This document shows, in pieces, positions 19,001-28,337 of a stretch of DNA of 63,530 bases. The position numbers and the translations under genes were made by a program. The notes beneath the pieces are model-generated. The model did no database searches. It was given only the letters and a program-made list of their open reading frames with translations, and was not told the origin of the DNA. Every line of letters starts with the position of its first letter. Position 1 is the stretch's first letter. This DNA is from a virus, in IMG/VR virus record IMGVR_UViG_3300030109_005803, positions 1 to 63,530 of that record. One strand, written 5' to 3'.

Positions 19001-22000
19001 TACTTGCGGTGGCGGGGTTACCAAGCCGATCTGATTTGTCTTACGTAGAGTTCTAGCGACTTTTGTTTCGCCAGTTCGGATCTGTTTCCAAGTTGGATAT
19101 CCATACGGACCATTTCTACTTGTATTAACAAAATTAAAGTAGTCAGCGGCTGTGTTAAGCGGGGGGGAAGCCCAGTAGTCATCATTGTTGTAAGAAGCAC
19201 TGGCATCCAATGCTAAGGGGAACCCAAGAGTATGAGAGGATGCTGTTAACGGATCCAGAGTACGAGTTGTTAATCCGACAAAAGTTAGATCATTATAGTC
19301 TGTTCCAGAGACTATCAATTCACCTAACGTGCTGGCGCTGTAATAAGTTGGCGCCTGCAAGCCAAAAATAGTGGAACCGGAAGACAATGATGCTGTAACC
19401 CAGGAATATTGCTGCGTGGAGCGTGGGATCGCATATTGTACAAACAAATTATCGTGTACAGATTCTGTGGAATATCCGGCTGATGATGACTCAATTCTTT
19501 TTAGTGAGTTCCTGTTTGTCTTGTGCCAGGATGGTGTTGTTACATACGTCAATAATGGAACAGTTCCGAATACCGGGTCATGACCAAAGGCGCCGGCGTG
19601 TAACGTTGCTAGCTGATTAAGACCGCGAGGTTTGCCAAGCTGATCGCTGACTCTTATGGACCCTGTTAAACTATTATCGGTGTTGGAGCCTGATAGACCT
19701 CTGTTGATAATACCAAGATTTCTGTATGGAAGAGCATTATAAACAGATAGCTCTTCGTGGGCCGGATCCCTATACCCTCTAGAGGATACTTCGTATGAGC
19801 CCGGGGACGCGAACAAGTTAACAAAGATTGTCTTGTTGGAGTTTGCCCCCGTTCGATCCGGCAGTCGGTAATCCAAGTCGCCTCCGGAGTTTTCAGTTGA
19901 ATCCTCTACCAGTGGGAATCGGCCTCTTGTGGCTAACGTTTCAGGATTAGCAGCAAAACTAAACGACTGATCTTGGAAGAAAAGATCGTTAATAGTTCGC
20001 CCAGAAGTTTGTATGACTTGATAGTTTTTCTGATAGTTACCGACTTGATTGTGTACTAAGGTCCCCGAAAGTCTTGTACCGACAGAGGCGGTTGTCATCA
20101 AGATATTCTTAATGTTTACAGGACGCTTTGATGTTTCGTCTCTAAATCGCTGCGCAGTCGCCAAATTTGGCAACCAACCTAGGGGTGCAGACCCTGCAGG
20201 AGAATCCTTGAAGGGATAGTTGGGGGGGATAATTCCGAGAGCACCTACGGCTCCAGTAGGGATTTCAGCACTGCTTGCATCCAAACCAAAAGCTAGCCGG
20301 AACCCTTCAGCACGAGTGTTTCTCGTATCTGAGCCGGCGTTTAACTCGGCGTGACGATAGTAGCGACCTCCGACAAACTTTTCTGTGAATGGCCCCTGTG
20401 CTGGAATATCAGTGTCAAAAACAAAATCATGGTGAAGATTGGTAATTGTTACTCCCGCTTTGTAGGAGCTTGAAATTGTGGTGTTATAAGTTGTTTGTTC
20501 AGATGTTTCATACAGACTGAACGGTGCCAACTTATTACCGTTCATCTTCAGCTTATCGTTATTCCCTCTGTTGATATCCGGGTTAAGTCCGAAGCCTAGT
20601 CTTTGCTTATAGGTTGGGTAAAACTCATCAGTTGTATCCAACAAACTTTCCACGTCCGTGTCGAAAGAAAGCATAATATTGATTGGAATATTAGAAGCTG
20701 GCAGGATGGGTCCATAAGGTTGTACGGCTTGAAATACGAAATTAACATCCTTGTTTTGGTGTTGTCCAACTCCACCTAAAATTTTAGAACCTCCGATTGA
20801 GAATCGATATGGTCTTAGATTTTCACGCACTGCCAACTGATCGATAACAGATAAAATTGCACCTCTTGAGTTGTTTACAGCGTTATCTTCCGTTATGGTC
20901 GGATTATCTCTTTCGGCTTTGTTTTTCCACCAAAGATAATTACTTTTCTGGTCCCCATCCGGTGGAGCATGGACATACTTCCACTTCTGGACCAGCTCTC
21001 GGGTGGACAAGCCAACTGTCCTTCTTCTTGGGGCGTGGGCGGGGTAAAACCCAGTTCCCTGCAGATCATCATCTGGTGACGATATCGCATCACCATAATC
21101 TACATTTGATGATGCCGTTGCTTCAAAGACAGATTTCTCACTGTCTATAAACGGAAATACGTTTCTGTACTTGCTTCTTTCTAGCGCGTGACTTTCAACA
21201 ACAGTCCTAACATTATCAGCAAACTCCGCTGATGCTGGAACTAGCTGCCCTAACATAAATGACAGCGATGAATCAAACCACTTATAGAACTCGTAGAATC
21301 GGTCAAAATCTATCTGATCGTTACCGACCTTTTCAAAAAACTTTTGTCTTACGAACTTTAGAGTCTTATATTCATCGCGGTATCGGTTAACTCCTTCACC
21401 AATTAAATTATTAAAATCTTTAAGAGTTCCAAATGCGTTTATCATCTCTTCGGAGATAATCTTGCTCATGCTCTTTTCAAAAGCAAAGAAGTAGTTTATC
21501 GGCCTAGAATCAATCTTAAACTCTTTCTGATCTTGAGCGCTTAAAACTTGTACCGTTTCGGCTGGGGCGATGGTCTCCAGTTCATTGAGGCGAGCCGCAA
21601 CAATAAAGTCTTTCTTAATTGCTGATGTTGATGAAGCTTCAAAACCAAAACCCTTAGCAGTTACTTGCTTGTTAACAGCGTTCCCAATCCATCCAAACCG
21701 TGTAGAGGCAAGTGTCGCGGACCCTGACGATTCGTCTTCTACGGTGAACTCACCGGAAGCATTTGAGCCCGTGTTTTGACTAAACTCCCAATTAAACGCT
21801 AGTGTATCTAATTTTGATACTTCACCGTACGACGCACTAACATCCCATGGGAAGGCATACAAGCTCGGACGCAAAGCACCATGATTTTCGGTATCCAGCG
21901 CGTGTTCGCGGAGCGCTTCATCTTCCACGTAGTCTAGCCAGAAACGGCAAGAGTTAACCTTAACATCTGATGTCTGCAACAGTGCCCCTGTAACATTCGT

Positions 22001-24526
22001 TCTGTGGGCACCCAAAAAGACTCTTCTTGACCCGCTAATAAACGAATCAGGAGGCGTACTGATTGTCCCTGAGACATTGAATGTATTAACGATTTCACCA
22101 GATCTAGATTCGACACCACTAAATACAACAACATAATTTCCGGAATCTGATGCGCCGTCGACAAAGTAAGCTAAAGGATACTTTTCTGGCTTTACTCTAA
22201 CGGATAAATTCCAAGTAGAATCAGTGTACAAGTCCTCATAAAGTGAAGACGTTAATTGTGGCACAAATCCGCCAGCTGTGCCTGTTAGCATAAAGCGTGC
22301 ATTGTCGGAATTTAACTCATCACGAACTGAGAGGATTTGGAAGTTAACTGCGTCTGTGGAATCCCAAACAGTGTTCGTCTGGTCCGCTATGGCGCCGTGT
22401 ACACCAAAGATAGAAGAACTAATGGCATTTGTGAAGAAATAGCCAGCGTCTTGGTCCGCCGAGGGTTTTGTAGGGAACGTCACATCAGCTTCTAATGTAA
22501 TAGCGTAGCCTCCAGTTAGTTCCGTGGCAGCGGGGATGACACCGGTTGAGTTTGGGTTAACCGAGGACGAAAATGAATATACGACGGCGCTCTTATTTGT
22601 GTTGTTGTTAAAATTAACAAGTTTATCATTAACAAGTATATTTCTTCTGTTTTCACGAAACTCATATTCAGTATTCTGGGCATACATGCTGAGTTTGATT
22701 AACTCATCGTCCACTCCAAATGATCGAATAAGGTTCCTAAAGGACTTTTCAGTACCCTTGGTCTTATAGATGTATGTTAGGTTGTTGTAGATATTTTGAT
22801 AAATGATGTTCTTAATGTCATTTAAGGACTTATCATAAATTCTGTCTTCACTCCTATCGGCTAGTTTTTCTAATACATCAGCATCAAGAAAAATCTCCGG
22901 TGATATGAAACCATGTGAATTAAGCTTTTTATAAGAGTAAGGGAATGGTTTGTTGCTTCCACTTATATACTCAACATCTTTTAGGCTGTTTAACTCAGAA
23001 GCTTGTATATGCAGTGTGTCGAAGTAGCTCGAAATGATCTGTGTTAAATACTTTGCTTGTTTTCCTTCCTCTGTATCCTGTTCTGTAACCCAAGCAGGGA
23101 TTGAGTTGTAGATAGAGGCATTATTACTTTCATCGTAAGCAGAGCCAGAATTAGTTAGACTCGCCTTAAGAGCGACAACATCTGGGTGATTTGACCTAAT
23201 AATCGGGTCTAAAAATTCCTTTGTTGCTGCGTTTGAAAGTACTATAGCCGAACCAGTGTTTCTAGAGTTCGATCCATAACCAGTCCAGGCACCATTTGTA
23301 ATACGCCCAGCGTAATCAAGAACAACGCTATCTGTTGCGGCTATCCCGGTAATTCCTTCATTAAACTTATAATAAACACCGAGTTTTGTGTTTGCATCTT
23401 CCTGAGTATCTGTAAATGGCTTTGGATCTGTGTTGGTACCGCCGCCGACTTGACTAATGAAGTACCTGCCAACATCTTTTGAGCTTCTTTGTGTTTTCCA
23501 ATACCTAAACTCGTCAATGGAACCAGATAACTTAGCTGAGCCCTCCATATCGACTCCGTCATAGGTATTTCCTGAGACGGCGGTTATTAGGGCACCGATG
23601 TGGGCTCGCAAAGCACCGGTAACTTCACTAATACCGCTAGAACCAAGAACTGTGTCGTTATTGATCGTTCCGTCAACATAGAATTTAGATTCTATACCTG
23701 ATGATGCCGACAGCAAAGAAATAGCGTAATGGTGCCAATTGCCATCTGCCAAGGACCCAGTTGTGAAGGAGGTGGCAGCAACTGATTGTTGATATATCCC
23801 GCTTGTACCCGACTGGGCAGTGATAAGAACCGGCGAGGTGCCATCTGTTGAGGCAGACAGTTCGATTGTTAGGCGCCCATAAGATGTTGATCCGGATTCC
23901 TCGCCGTTCCAAAGATCAAATACAACTTCTTTTTCAGTCAGACTGGAGAGAAATTCACTCTTGTTTAACCAAAACTCTACCGTTACACCATCGGCCAGAT
24001 TATACTTGAGATTGCTTTCTCTGTTGGTGCTTGTATCGTAGTAATTAGAGCCTGTAAACTGTGACGAATATGGCGTCATGCCATCAGGATTTGGGTGCGG
24101 ACCACCTTCAAAATAGATGTATTCTAAAGAAGATGGTAAGCCATATCCATTGGTCTTTGTCGTGGTTCCCCATCCATCTGCAGATATAATTGCATATCCA
24201 TTCGTTCTGGGATATAGATTATCAAGGATATGCAGGTCAATAAAAGTTGACTCGTTCTCCCACTTTAATCTTTCTTTTAAAGACCCATCATAAGGATATG
24301 TATCATAGACTCTTTCAATTGATTGAACGTAATATTCTTCTGCCGAACCATAGCGAGCAAAACTAGATGGATCCGAGAAATCTACATTTGGAATGTAGCG
24401 TTTTTCATGAATAACATCTTGTCTGTGATATCCAACTGATTCAACCTCCGCTCCAATATCCTTTGCAGATTTATTTGAGAGGGAGTTAACATTTTTGGCT
24501 TTTTCAAATAAAGTTTTAAAACTCAT
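16025..24526 (-). CDS. Giant virion protein with LamG/concanavalin-like domains (putative adhesin or tail fibre)
   Basis: This 2833-residue protein is the largest in the window. Residues about 165-365 look like a LamG/concanavalin A-like domain (VTVEFWLN, DGNWHHYAISL, KFYVDG, GSIDEFRYW). A second, more divergent copy lies around 640-880 (TLEADVTFP, TWNLSVRV, YFVDG, RVFLGAHR, FWLDYV). A helical region near 500-620 contains KTKGTEKSFRNLIRSFGVDD. The rest is Ser/Gly/Tyr-rich and beta-like. LamG domains in phage proteins usually bind glycans, which suggests contact with the host surface. There is no chaperone or peptidase-like end. The protein must be particle-associated given its neighbours, but its position is inferred. 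Confidence 0.68.
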   Translation of the reverse strand: MSFKTLFEKAKNVNSLSNKSAKDIGAEVESVGYHRQDVIHEKRYIPNVDFSDPSSFARYGSAEEYYVQSIERVYDTYPYDGSLKERLKWENESTFIDLHILDNLYPRTNGYAIISADGWGTTTKTNGYGLPSSLEYIYFEGGPHPNPDGMTPYSSQFTGSNYYDTSTNRESNLKYNLADGVTVEFWLNKSEFLSSLTEKEVVFDLWNGEESGSTSYGRLTIELSASTDGTSPVLITAQSGTSGIYQQSVAATSFTTGSLADGNWHHYAISLLSASSGIESKFYVDGTINNDTVLGSSGISEVTGALRAHIGALITAVSGNTYDGVDMEGSAKLSGSIDEFRYWKTQRSSKDVGRYFISQVGGGTNTDPKPFTDTQEDANTKLGVYYKFNEGITGIAATDSVVLDYAGRITNGAWTGYGSNSRNTGSAIVLSNAATKEFLDPIIRSNHPDVVALKASLTNSGSAYDESNNASIYNSIPAWVTEQDTEEGKQAKYLTQIISSYFDTLHIQASELNSLKDVEYISGSNKPFPYSYKKLNSHGFISPEIFLDADVLEKLADRSEDRIYDKSLNDIKNIIYQNIYNNLTYIYKTKGTEKSFRNLIRSFGVDDELIKLSMYAQNTEYEFRENRRNILVNDKLVNFNNNTNKSAVVYSFSSSVNPNSTGVIPAATELTGGYAITLEADVTFPTKPSADQDAGYFFTNAISSSIFGVHGAIADQTNTVWDSTDAVNFQILSVRDELNSDNARFMLTGTAGGFVPQLTSSLYEDLYTDSTWNLSVRVKPEKYPLAYFVDGASDSGNYVVVFSGVESRSGEIVNTFNVSGTISTPPDSFISGSRRVFLGAHRTNVTGALLQTSDVKVNSCRFWLDYVEDEALREHALDTENHGALRPSLYAFPWDVSASYGEVSKLDTLAFNWEFSQNTGSNASGEFTVEDESSGSATLASTRFGWIGNAVNKQVTAKGFGFEASSTSAIKKDFIVAARLNELETIAPAETVQVLSAQDQKEFKIDSRPINYFFAFEKSMSKIISEEMINAFGTLKDFNNLIGEGVNRYRDEYKTLKFVRQKFFEKVGNDQIDFDRFYEFYKWFDSSLSFMLGQLVPASAEFADNVRTVVESHALERSKYRNVFPFIDSEKSVFEATASSNVDYGDAISSPDDDLQGTGFYPAHAPRRRTVGLSTRELVQKWKYVHAPPDGDQKSNYLWWKNKAERDNPTITEDNAVNNSRGAILSVIDQLAVRENLRPYRFSIGGSKILGGVGQHQNKDVNFVFQAVQPYGPILPASNIPINIMLSFDTDVESLLDTTDEFYPTYKQRLGFGLNPDINRGNNDKLKMNGNKLAPFSLYETSEQTTYNTTISSSYKAGVTITNLHHDFVFDTDIPAQGPFTEKFVGGRYYRHAELNAGSDTRNTRAEGFRLAFGLDASSAEIPTGAVGALGIIPPNYPFKDSPAGSAPLGWLPNLATAQRFRDETSKRPVNIKNILMTTASVGTRLSGTLVHNQVGNYQKNYQVIQTSGRTINDLFFQDQSFSFAANPETLATRGRFPLVEDSTENSGGDLDYRLPDRTGANSNKTIFVNLFASPGSYEVSSRGYRDPAHEELSVYNALPYRNLGIINRGLSGSNTDNSLTGSIRVSDQLGKPRGLNQLATLHAGAFGHDPVFGTVPLLTYVTTPSWHKTNRNSLKRIESSSAGYSTESVHDNLFVQYAIPRSTQQYSWVTASLSSGSTIFGLQAPTYYSASTLGELIVSGTDYNDLTFVGLTTRTLDPLTASSHTLGFPLALDASASYNNDDYWASPPLNTAADYFNFVNTSRNGPYGYPTWKQIRTGETKVARTLRKTNQIGLVTPPPQVPVILTDGTKYQFVRGLKSNGFVDYTEQPVSSRYAPTSVMLEDNTENSNPLNNVSLMVTYGNELDFFSNEPLNNRLNIPVPDLTNNSLNRVFQFVTSSQLSTIIDYKERVYPSEINAYKNIVRRRTEYTIANIWNDTRSERSSISVENFNSQGRGVFGESIWPLDGHSDFTSTYAGQFDFTGPSPNFRPITSGSGELLNSYSRFYNDNAASAGTNKALQAAATYASRVPAGSSSADNAGTTIFVGDAEWLAGQQSGKKPYETYLSYSERIAVIGKDHSIVPEFRISELIETYIDTKSGDFLADVDNIFNLTGASIYDSSNSDFFKTYTNSDFIKYFSVIDDSLHDKRSGDLKIKRDKLSLSCNAIIKFLPYKGFYPAERTLELATILSKSYGDHIEVDTTGHAATRRETVFRTFAEPLLAPGILFNTIKSGLAVSNYVLTNTGSDDTDIKTNESIPTASCAQTNLPEGTVQYDKLLNVISNDATNSKNSGYQIQKVPFETLQRPLAFLERGFISGSGAIYDTGISDHDELYNRRSASPPISGSDFVKINAGQKFYELAIDNFLCETTNFFMDGLTSFRSKREDQFHTVNSGSVYRMRADLFRTLDSNLQVDRSAFDLYGRESAFGYPIGQGLDVGTYAAQSASFNHVVPPYYHGAASVDFVFTAPRTGLPTLDEILSNAQVTYTTTYPWDVEDKVSINIGDSFNVAQFFTEVPEGTNEQKKVWLLQSKFETPVLNFANVTTSSTTASFVDSGLSSSAQIKTNGLWHQYGTLPTTDNEGIFFRIKEGAPAGQFSLAEVVGFETGVPKRIGKPKSAGMLEEAVIAVPFKAVANRREFFPIGKDNQQYSDTEKLLQKYVFPPKFDFVINETVAPILMYGFEFSVALTQKDITDMWQNLPPDIGDKFEQNEVVIDDKQILELLAGDSDEIQWMVFKVKKRAVKDFDKTRRRLVSDDVSAFPQTVGDYTYNWPYDYFSLVELVKIDETVRYISEDIE

Positions 24527-24536
24527 ACCTTAATTA

Positions 24537-26084
24537 TCATTCAACTCTAAATTTAAACGTCTGAGGCTGCTCTTGCCAATCACCTATGCTGTCATTATAG
24601 TATGACAATCTTATTTCATACATGTAATCTGCCTCCAACAGCGACATATCTAAATCAAAGTAGCTCCCTTCCTTATCGTACGACAAGTAAGTACTAAAAT
24701 CCGAACCTGTTCCAAACGGAATGGCGGTTAAATTGTCTATTACGCGATAGATGCCGAATGATGCACTCTCTATGATATCAGTTGGGTTGTTTGCCGTTGC
24801 GACCGTATAAAGCGTAGGAGACCAATTCCTATCGCGAACAAAGAATCTGAATCTTGCTGTGTCCTGTGTGGAGTACACCTTTTTAAGGTTTTTGCAGGAC
24901 GTGATTCTGTTGAATGTTGGCGCACTATCATAGGTCGGCATCAATTCAGGGAAGAATGACCCTGTGAAGTATTCAACGCCACCAGAGTGCCACACATCGT
25001 GTATCTCTTGTAAGGGCGTAGAAGCCGCTGTAAGGGCTATGTTACAAGAATAGATGCCTGTACTCACATAACTTCCAGTAGCGTTTATATCGCCCGTAGC
25101 GGCGGTGCTACCGCCTCCCTGAAGGGATAGCTTTGAGCCGCTGGGCTCTCCGAAGGAACTAGAGTAGAATGAAACTAGTATACTGTTGGTTCCAACATCT
25201 GGAATATTATTAAGACCGCGGCGTCCATAATTATAAACCTGTAAGGTGTTAAGGTTGTCTGCCGGCGTAGCTCGTGAGGAGGAGAAGAAAAAGTTTTCTC
25301 TATCGTCCATGGTGCGGGAGTCCCAGCGAGCTTCAATGACTGGGCGCTTAAAAAAGAATTCAGAAGAACGTGCGAAGAACTTCTTTGTGTAATATGACTG
25401 AGTAGCGCCGACTGTGTTTTGGATTACAGACCCAGAGTCGGCCGCGGCGCCGGTGGCACCGTTACCCACTGACGAAGAAAAATACGCTTCTTGGCTGGCT
25501 GTGAGACGAATACCAAAGCCGTAATTATTGTATTCGCCGCCGGATAAGCCCTTGATCCAATTTTCTACAACTTCTGACACATCTACTTCTAAATCTTCAT
25601 ACCCTTCTGGAAAACTAACATTGTAATTGTCTTGGGGCAGGTAATCTCCACCGATACTTGTCCAACCGGTTGTAGATGAAGCAGATAGCCAGTTGGAGAA
25701 GCCAAGATCTTGATACTCATCCATATCAAGTCCAGTCCCCTCATTCCATGATTGTGATATGGGCGCCACAATTAAATTAAAATCTTGCGGCAACGTAAAC
25801 GGATGCTCAGCATTAAACATCTTTAAGTAAAAAGATACAGAACCAGATGCCGGGATCGTGCCAGCTGTACGGTCGGTAGAAATTGAAGATACCGGAAACT
25901 GAATTAGAATCCGGGAAAGCTCCTGAGATTGTCCGTTGGAACCAGATTCTTGCCCGTATATAGAAAACACTTCAAGTGAATCAGCGTACCCCATATTGGA
26001 GCCTGTGCCTCTAGTTACGAGAAATGCTTCATAGGCGTTTGTTATTGTGTTATCGGCGCTAGCCGTATATCTAAAAATAGCCAT
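24537..26084 (-). CDS. Putative tail protein with a DNRLRE-like domain
   Basis: This 515-residue protein begins with a beta-sandwich pattern reminiscent of DNRLRE/disaggregatase-related domains. It contains SRILIQFPVSSI, later LEVDVSEVVENWIKG and YGFGIRLTAS. In that family the pattern strand, then V-T-x-x-V-x-x-W, then a G-x-x-L strand is typical. The family is associated with surface and carbohydrate-related proteins. The second half is Ser/Tyr-rich. It abuts the gp6-like gene with a 1-base overlap, so it may be a baseplate-attached fibre component. Confidence 0.6.
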   Translation of the reverse strand: MAIFRYTASADNTITNAYEAFLVTRGTGSNMGYADSLEVFSIYGQESGSNGQSQELSRILIQFPVSSISTDRTAGTIPASGSVSFYLKMFNAEHPFTLPQDFNLIVAPISQSWNEGTGLDMDEYQDLGFSNWLSASSTTGWTSIGGDYLPQDNYNVSFPEGYEDLEVDVSEVVENWIKGLSGGEYNNYGFGIRLTASQEAYFSSSVGNGATGAAADSGSVIQNTVGATQSYYTKKFFARSSEFFFKRPVIEARWDSRTMDDRENFFFSSSRATPADNLNTLQVYNYGRRGLNNIPDVGTNSILVSFYSSSFGEPSGSKLSLQGGGSTAATGDINATGSYVSTGIYSCNIALTAASTPLQEIHDVWHSGGVEYFTGSFFPELMPTYDSAPTFNRITSCKNLKKVYSTQDTARFRFFVRDRNWSPTLYTVATANNPTDIIESASFGIYRVIDNLTAIPFGTGSDFSTYLSYDKEGSYFDLDMSLLEADYMYEIRLSYYNDSIGDWQEQPQTFKFRVE

Positions 26085-27877
26085 TATCTAATTGATCCCT
26101 TGATATCGACATTTGGATATTTGAGTTCGAAAATGACGTTTGGCTGTGCTTCTATCATTCTACCGTCGGAGGACAGGGCTGCATCGAAATCATAGTTTGA
26201 CTCAGAATATATGCCACCAGATTTTAAACCAACATCAACAGATGTAACATCCACAACACCATCTACTTTTTGCAATTCTTTATAGATTTCTGTAATCTTT
26301 ACTGGCTCGCCAATGTCTTGTTTCATAGAAAATTTATCTGCTAATCTTTGGTTGCAAGTCCCAATGACATCAAAACGGTTTGCATTTATATCTATCAATA
26401 TCTCATAACTGATATCAAAATTAACGATCTCAGCATCTAGAATATCAACTGTGTCCGATATCATTTTATACTGAGTGATCCAATTTTTTAAATTGTTTTT
26501 AAGAGTGCTATTAGCAACAATCAATTTTCCAACGCTATTTTCTGACATTACATGAATGTTAACATTTCTTTTAAACTCATCCGGATCTTTTGCAATGGCG
26601 ACGCGCTTAATCATTCCAAACTTTGCAGGCATACCATAACAGATAGCTTGGTAATCTTGTGCCGTGACTGCTCTATTTTGTGTTGCGAAGTGGCTAAACG
26701 CTCTTTGCCGGATTTCCTCTGACGAGGGCAGGGATACGCTGCCGACAAATTGTTCTTCATTGGTGGCTTCCAATGAGCTGATGACTGAATTTCTATTAGC
26801 CAGTGAAAGGCTGCCCTGATTACCAAACTTAAAGTTTGCTGCAGCAACTCCCGTAATCGTATCCACGGCAGCGTTAACATCTGACGTCGTGTTGAAACGG
26901 TATTGAACTGTCAGGGTTGTGTCGGAGGGTCCTACTCCAAACTTATCAGTGTCTATGAGTTTTGTAGGGTCAAAATCGGCGTCTGTTGTATAAGTTCTTC
27001 CGTTTAGGTCCAGTACAACTTCTGTTGGATCTACAACAGGGTTAGTAAGGTCGTTGCTATCCGAACCGTATCCAAACTGGATAAACGTCTGATTATTAAT
27101 GGTCTCGACAACAAACCTTCTAGCTACCGGGGTGGCTTTTAATAAGTTAGGCACTGTTGAACGAGTAGTTGTTGTATTTCTTATCGCTTTATAAATAACG
27201 TTCTGAGATAGGTGGTCCACTTCAAAATATTCATTACCTTCGGAATCTGTCACACTAATAATATTGGAGACGTTTGTCACTCCTAAGGGAACTTTTCTAA
27301 ACCGTTCAAAGCTGCCAACGGCAAATGACTCAGTACCGGCGCGGCCGGAAACAGCTGTCCCTGTTGCTCTAATAACATATGTAAGGGGCGCGCCGGTTGT
27401 TGAATCAGCTGAGCCGACAACCACCTGATTTCCTTCTTTGTTAAAATCCACATCCTCTAATAGGGTGTAAAATCCGCCACCTGTTGATGTAAAGTTCGAA
27501 CCAGCCTGCAAAACTGGTGTGAGAGTCGAGTCCGGTCCGAGTCCACTAGATGCGGCAGGTATCTCAACGAAAAATGTCATTCGCCCATATGAGGATGGGC
27601 TTGTTTGAAGTTTGTATCCAAGCTGTCTAGCGAGTCGAACAACATTACTATACTCAACGGCGCTGTCTAAGAAAGTCTCGTTCATTTGGTAATCAAGATA
27701 GAACGATAAAATGTCCCCGACGTATGACACAGTGTCAAGCATCAGAGATCCAAATGAGGCTCTGTTAAAGTCCTTGTAGGTGTTTGGATAGTATCTTTTG
27801 GCGAATTCTTCCAGGTCGCGCCGGATCGATTCAAAATCTCTACTTGTATAATTTATTGCAACGTTCTTTTTGGACAT
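26084..27877 (-). CDS. Baseplate wedge protein, T4 gp6-like
   Basis: This 597-residue protein begins with the conserved wedge-protein signature (YTSRDFESIRRDLEEFAKRY, then DTVSYVGDILSFYLDYQMNE and VRLARQLGYKL). Two gp6 molecules pair in each baseplate wedge and form the inner ring that links the hub, gp25 and gp53-type proteins. The middle carries the baseplate-J-like stretch (RAFSHFATQNRAVTAQDYQA). Length is close to T4 gp6. It is followed downstream by tail-protein genes and preceded by the gp25-like gene, a neighbourhood usual in T4-like marine phages. Confidence 0.85.
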   Translation of the reverse strand: MSKKNVAINYTSRDFESIRRDLEEFAKRYYPNTYKDFNRASFGSLMLDTVSYVGDILSFYLDYQMNETFLDSAVEYSNVVRLARQLGYKLQTSPSSYGRMTFFVEIPAASSGLGPDSTLTPVLQAGSNFTSTGGGFYTLLEDVDFNKEGNQVVVGSADSTTGAPLTYVIRATGTAVSGRAGTESFAVGSFERFRKVPLGVTNVSNIISVTDSEGNEYFEVDHLSQNVIYKAIRNTTTTRSTVPNLLKATPVARRFVVETINNQTFIQFGYGSDSNDLTNPVVDPTEVVLDLNGRTYTTDADFDPTKLIDTDKFGVGPSDTTLTVQYRFNTTSDVNAAVDTITGVAAANFKFGNQGSLSLANRNSVISSLEATNEEQFVGSVSLPSSEEIRQRAFSHFATQNRAVTAQDYQAICYGMPAKFGMIKRVAIAKDPDEFKRNVNIHVMSENSVGKLIVANSTLKNNLKNWITQYKMISDTVDILDAEIVNFDISYEILIDINANRFDVIGTCNQRLADKFSMKQDIGEPVKITEIYKELQKVDGVVDVTSVDVGLKSGGIYSESNYDFDAALSSDGRMIEAQPNVIFELKYPNVDIKGSIR

Positions 27878-27898
27878 CTACTTCTACACCTTTAATAA

Positions 27899-28300
27899 TT
27901 AGTTAATATTGTTATTAACCTCTACATTTAGAATCGCATTGGTCTGAAGTGGCAATATAGTAAACAATATAGAGACTGATAAGCTATTGGGGAAAAGATC
28001 AGGATTATTTTCTGGTACTGTAAAGTCAATCCTATCAATCCCGATGTAAGGCAAATATCTTTGAACCTGTTGCCTGATTTTACTATCTATTTCAGAGTAA
28101 GTTGAGGCTGTGTTTTGTTCAAATAAATATTTTTTCAACCCAACACCAAAATCAGTGTCCATTATCCTTTCGCCCGGGCTTGTTAAGACAAGCATTTTTA
28201 AATTTTGTTTTGCAAGAGAACTAAAATCCGTGATCAGCCCGTATGGGCCATAGATATCATCAAAAACTAGCGGTAGTTTTGGTGCCAAACCAGAAGCCAT
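27899..28300 (-). CDS. Baseplate wedge protein, gp25/GpW-lysozyme family
   Basis: This 133-residue protein has the gp25-type core: GERIMDTDFGVGLKKYLFEQ and then KIRQQVQRYLPYIGIDRIDF, with a C-terminal strand pattern. The family nucleates the tail sheath on the baseplate and is shared by phage tails and contractile injection systems. The ATG is preceded by GAAGGAGGA, one of the strongest ribosome sites in the window. Length is normal. It is immediately upstream of the gp6-like gene, as expected for partners in the wedge. Confidence 0.85.
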   Translation of the reverse strand: MASGLAPKLPLVFDDIYGPYGLITDFSSLAKQNLKMLVLTSPGERIMDTDFGVGLKKYLFEQNTASTYSEIDSKIRQQVQRYLPYIGIDRIDFTVPENNPDLFPNSLSVSILFTILPLQTNAILNVEVNNNIN

Positions 28301-28315
28301 GTGCGATCCTCCTTC

Positions 28316-28337
28316 TTAAATAGTTGATTTATTTATT
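28316..28337 (-). promoter_or_regulatory. Candidate T4-type late promoter before the gp25-like gene
   Basis: AATAAATA (28330-28337) matches the late -10 box described for T4-like cyanophages (ATAAATA). A start near 28323 would leave a short leader before the gp25-like ATG at 28300. The 11-mer CAACTATTTAA at 28316-28326 follows and is shared with the 319-residue gene. A gp55-like factor is encoded 8 kb upstream. The evidence is sequence similarity of a short AT-rich box only. Confidence 0.4.
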
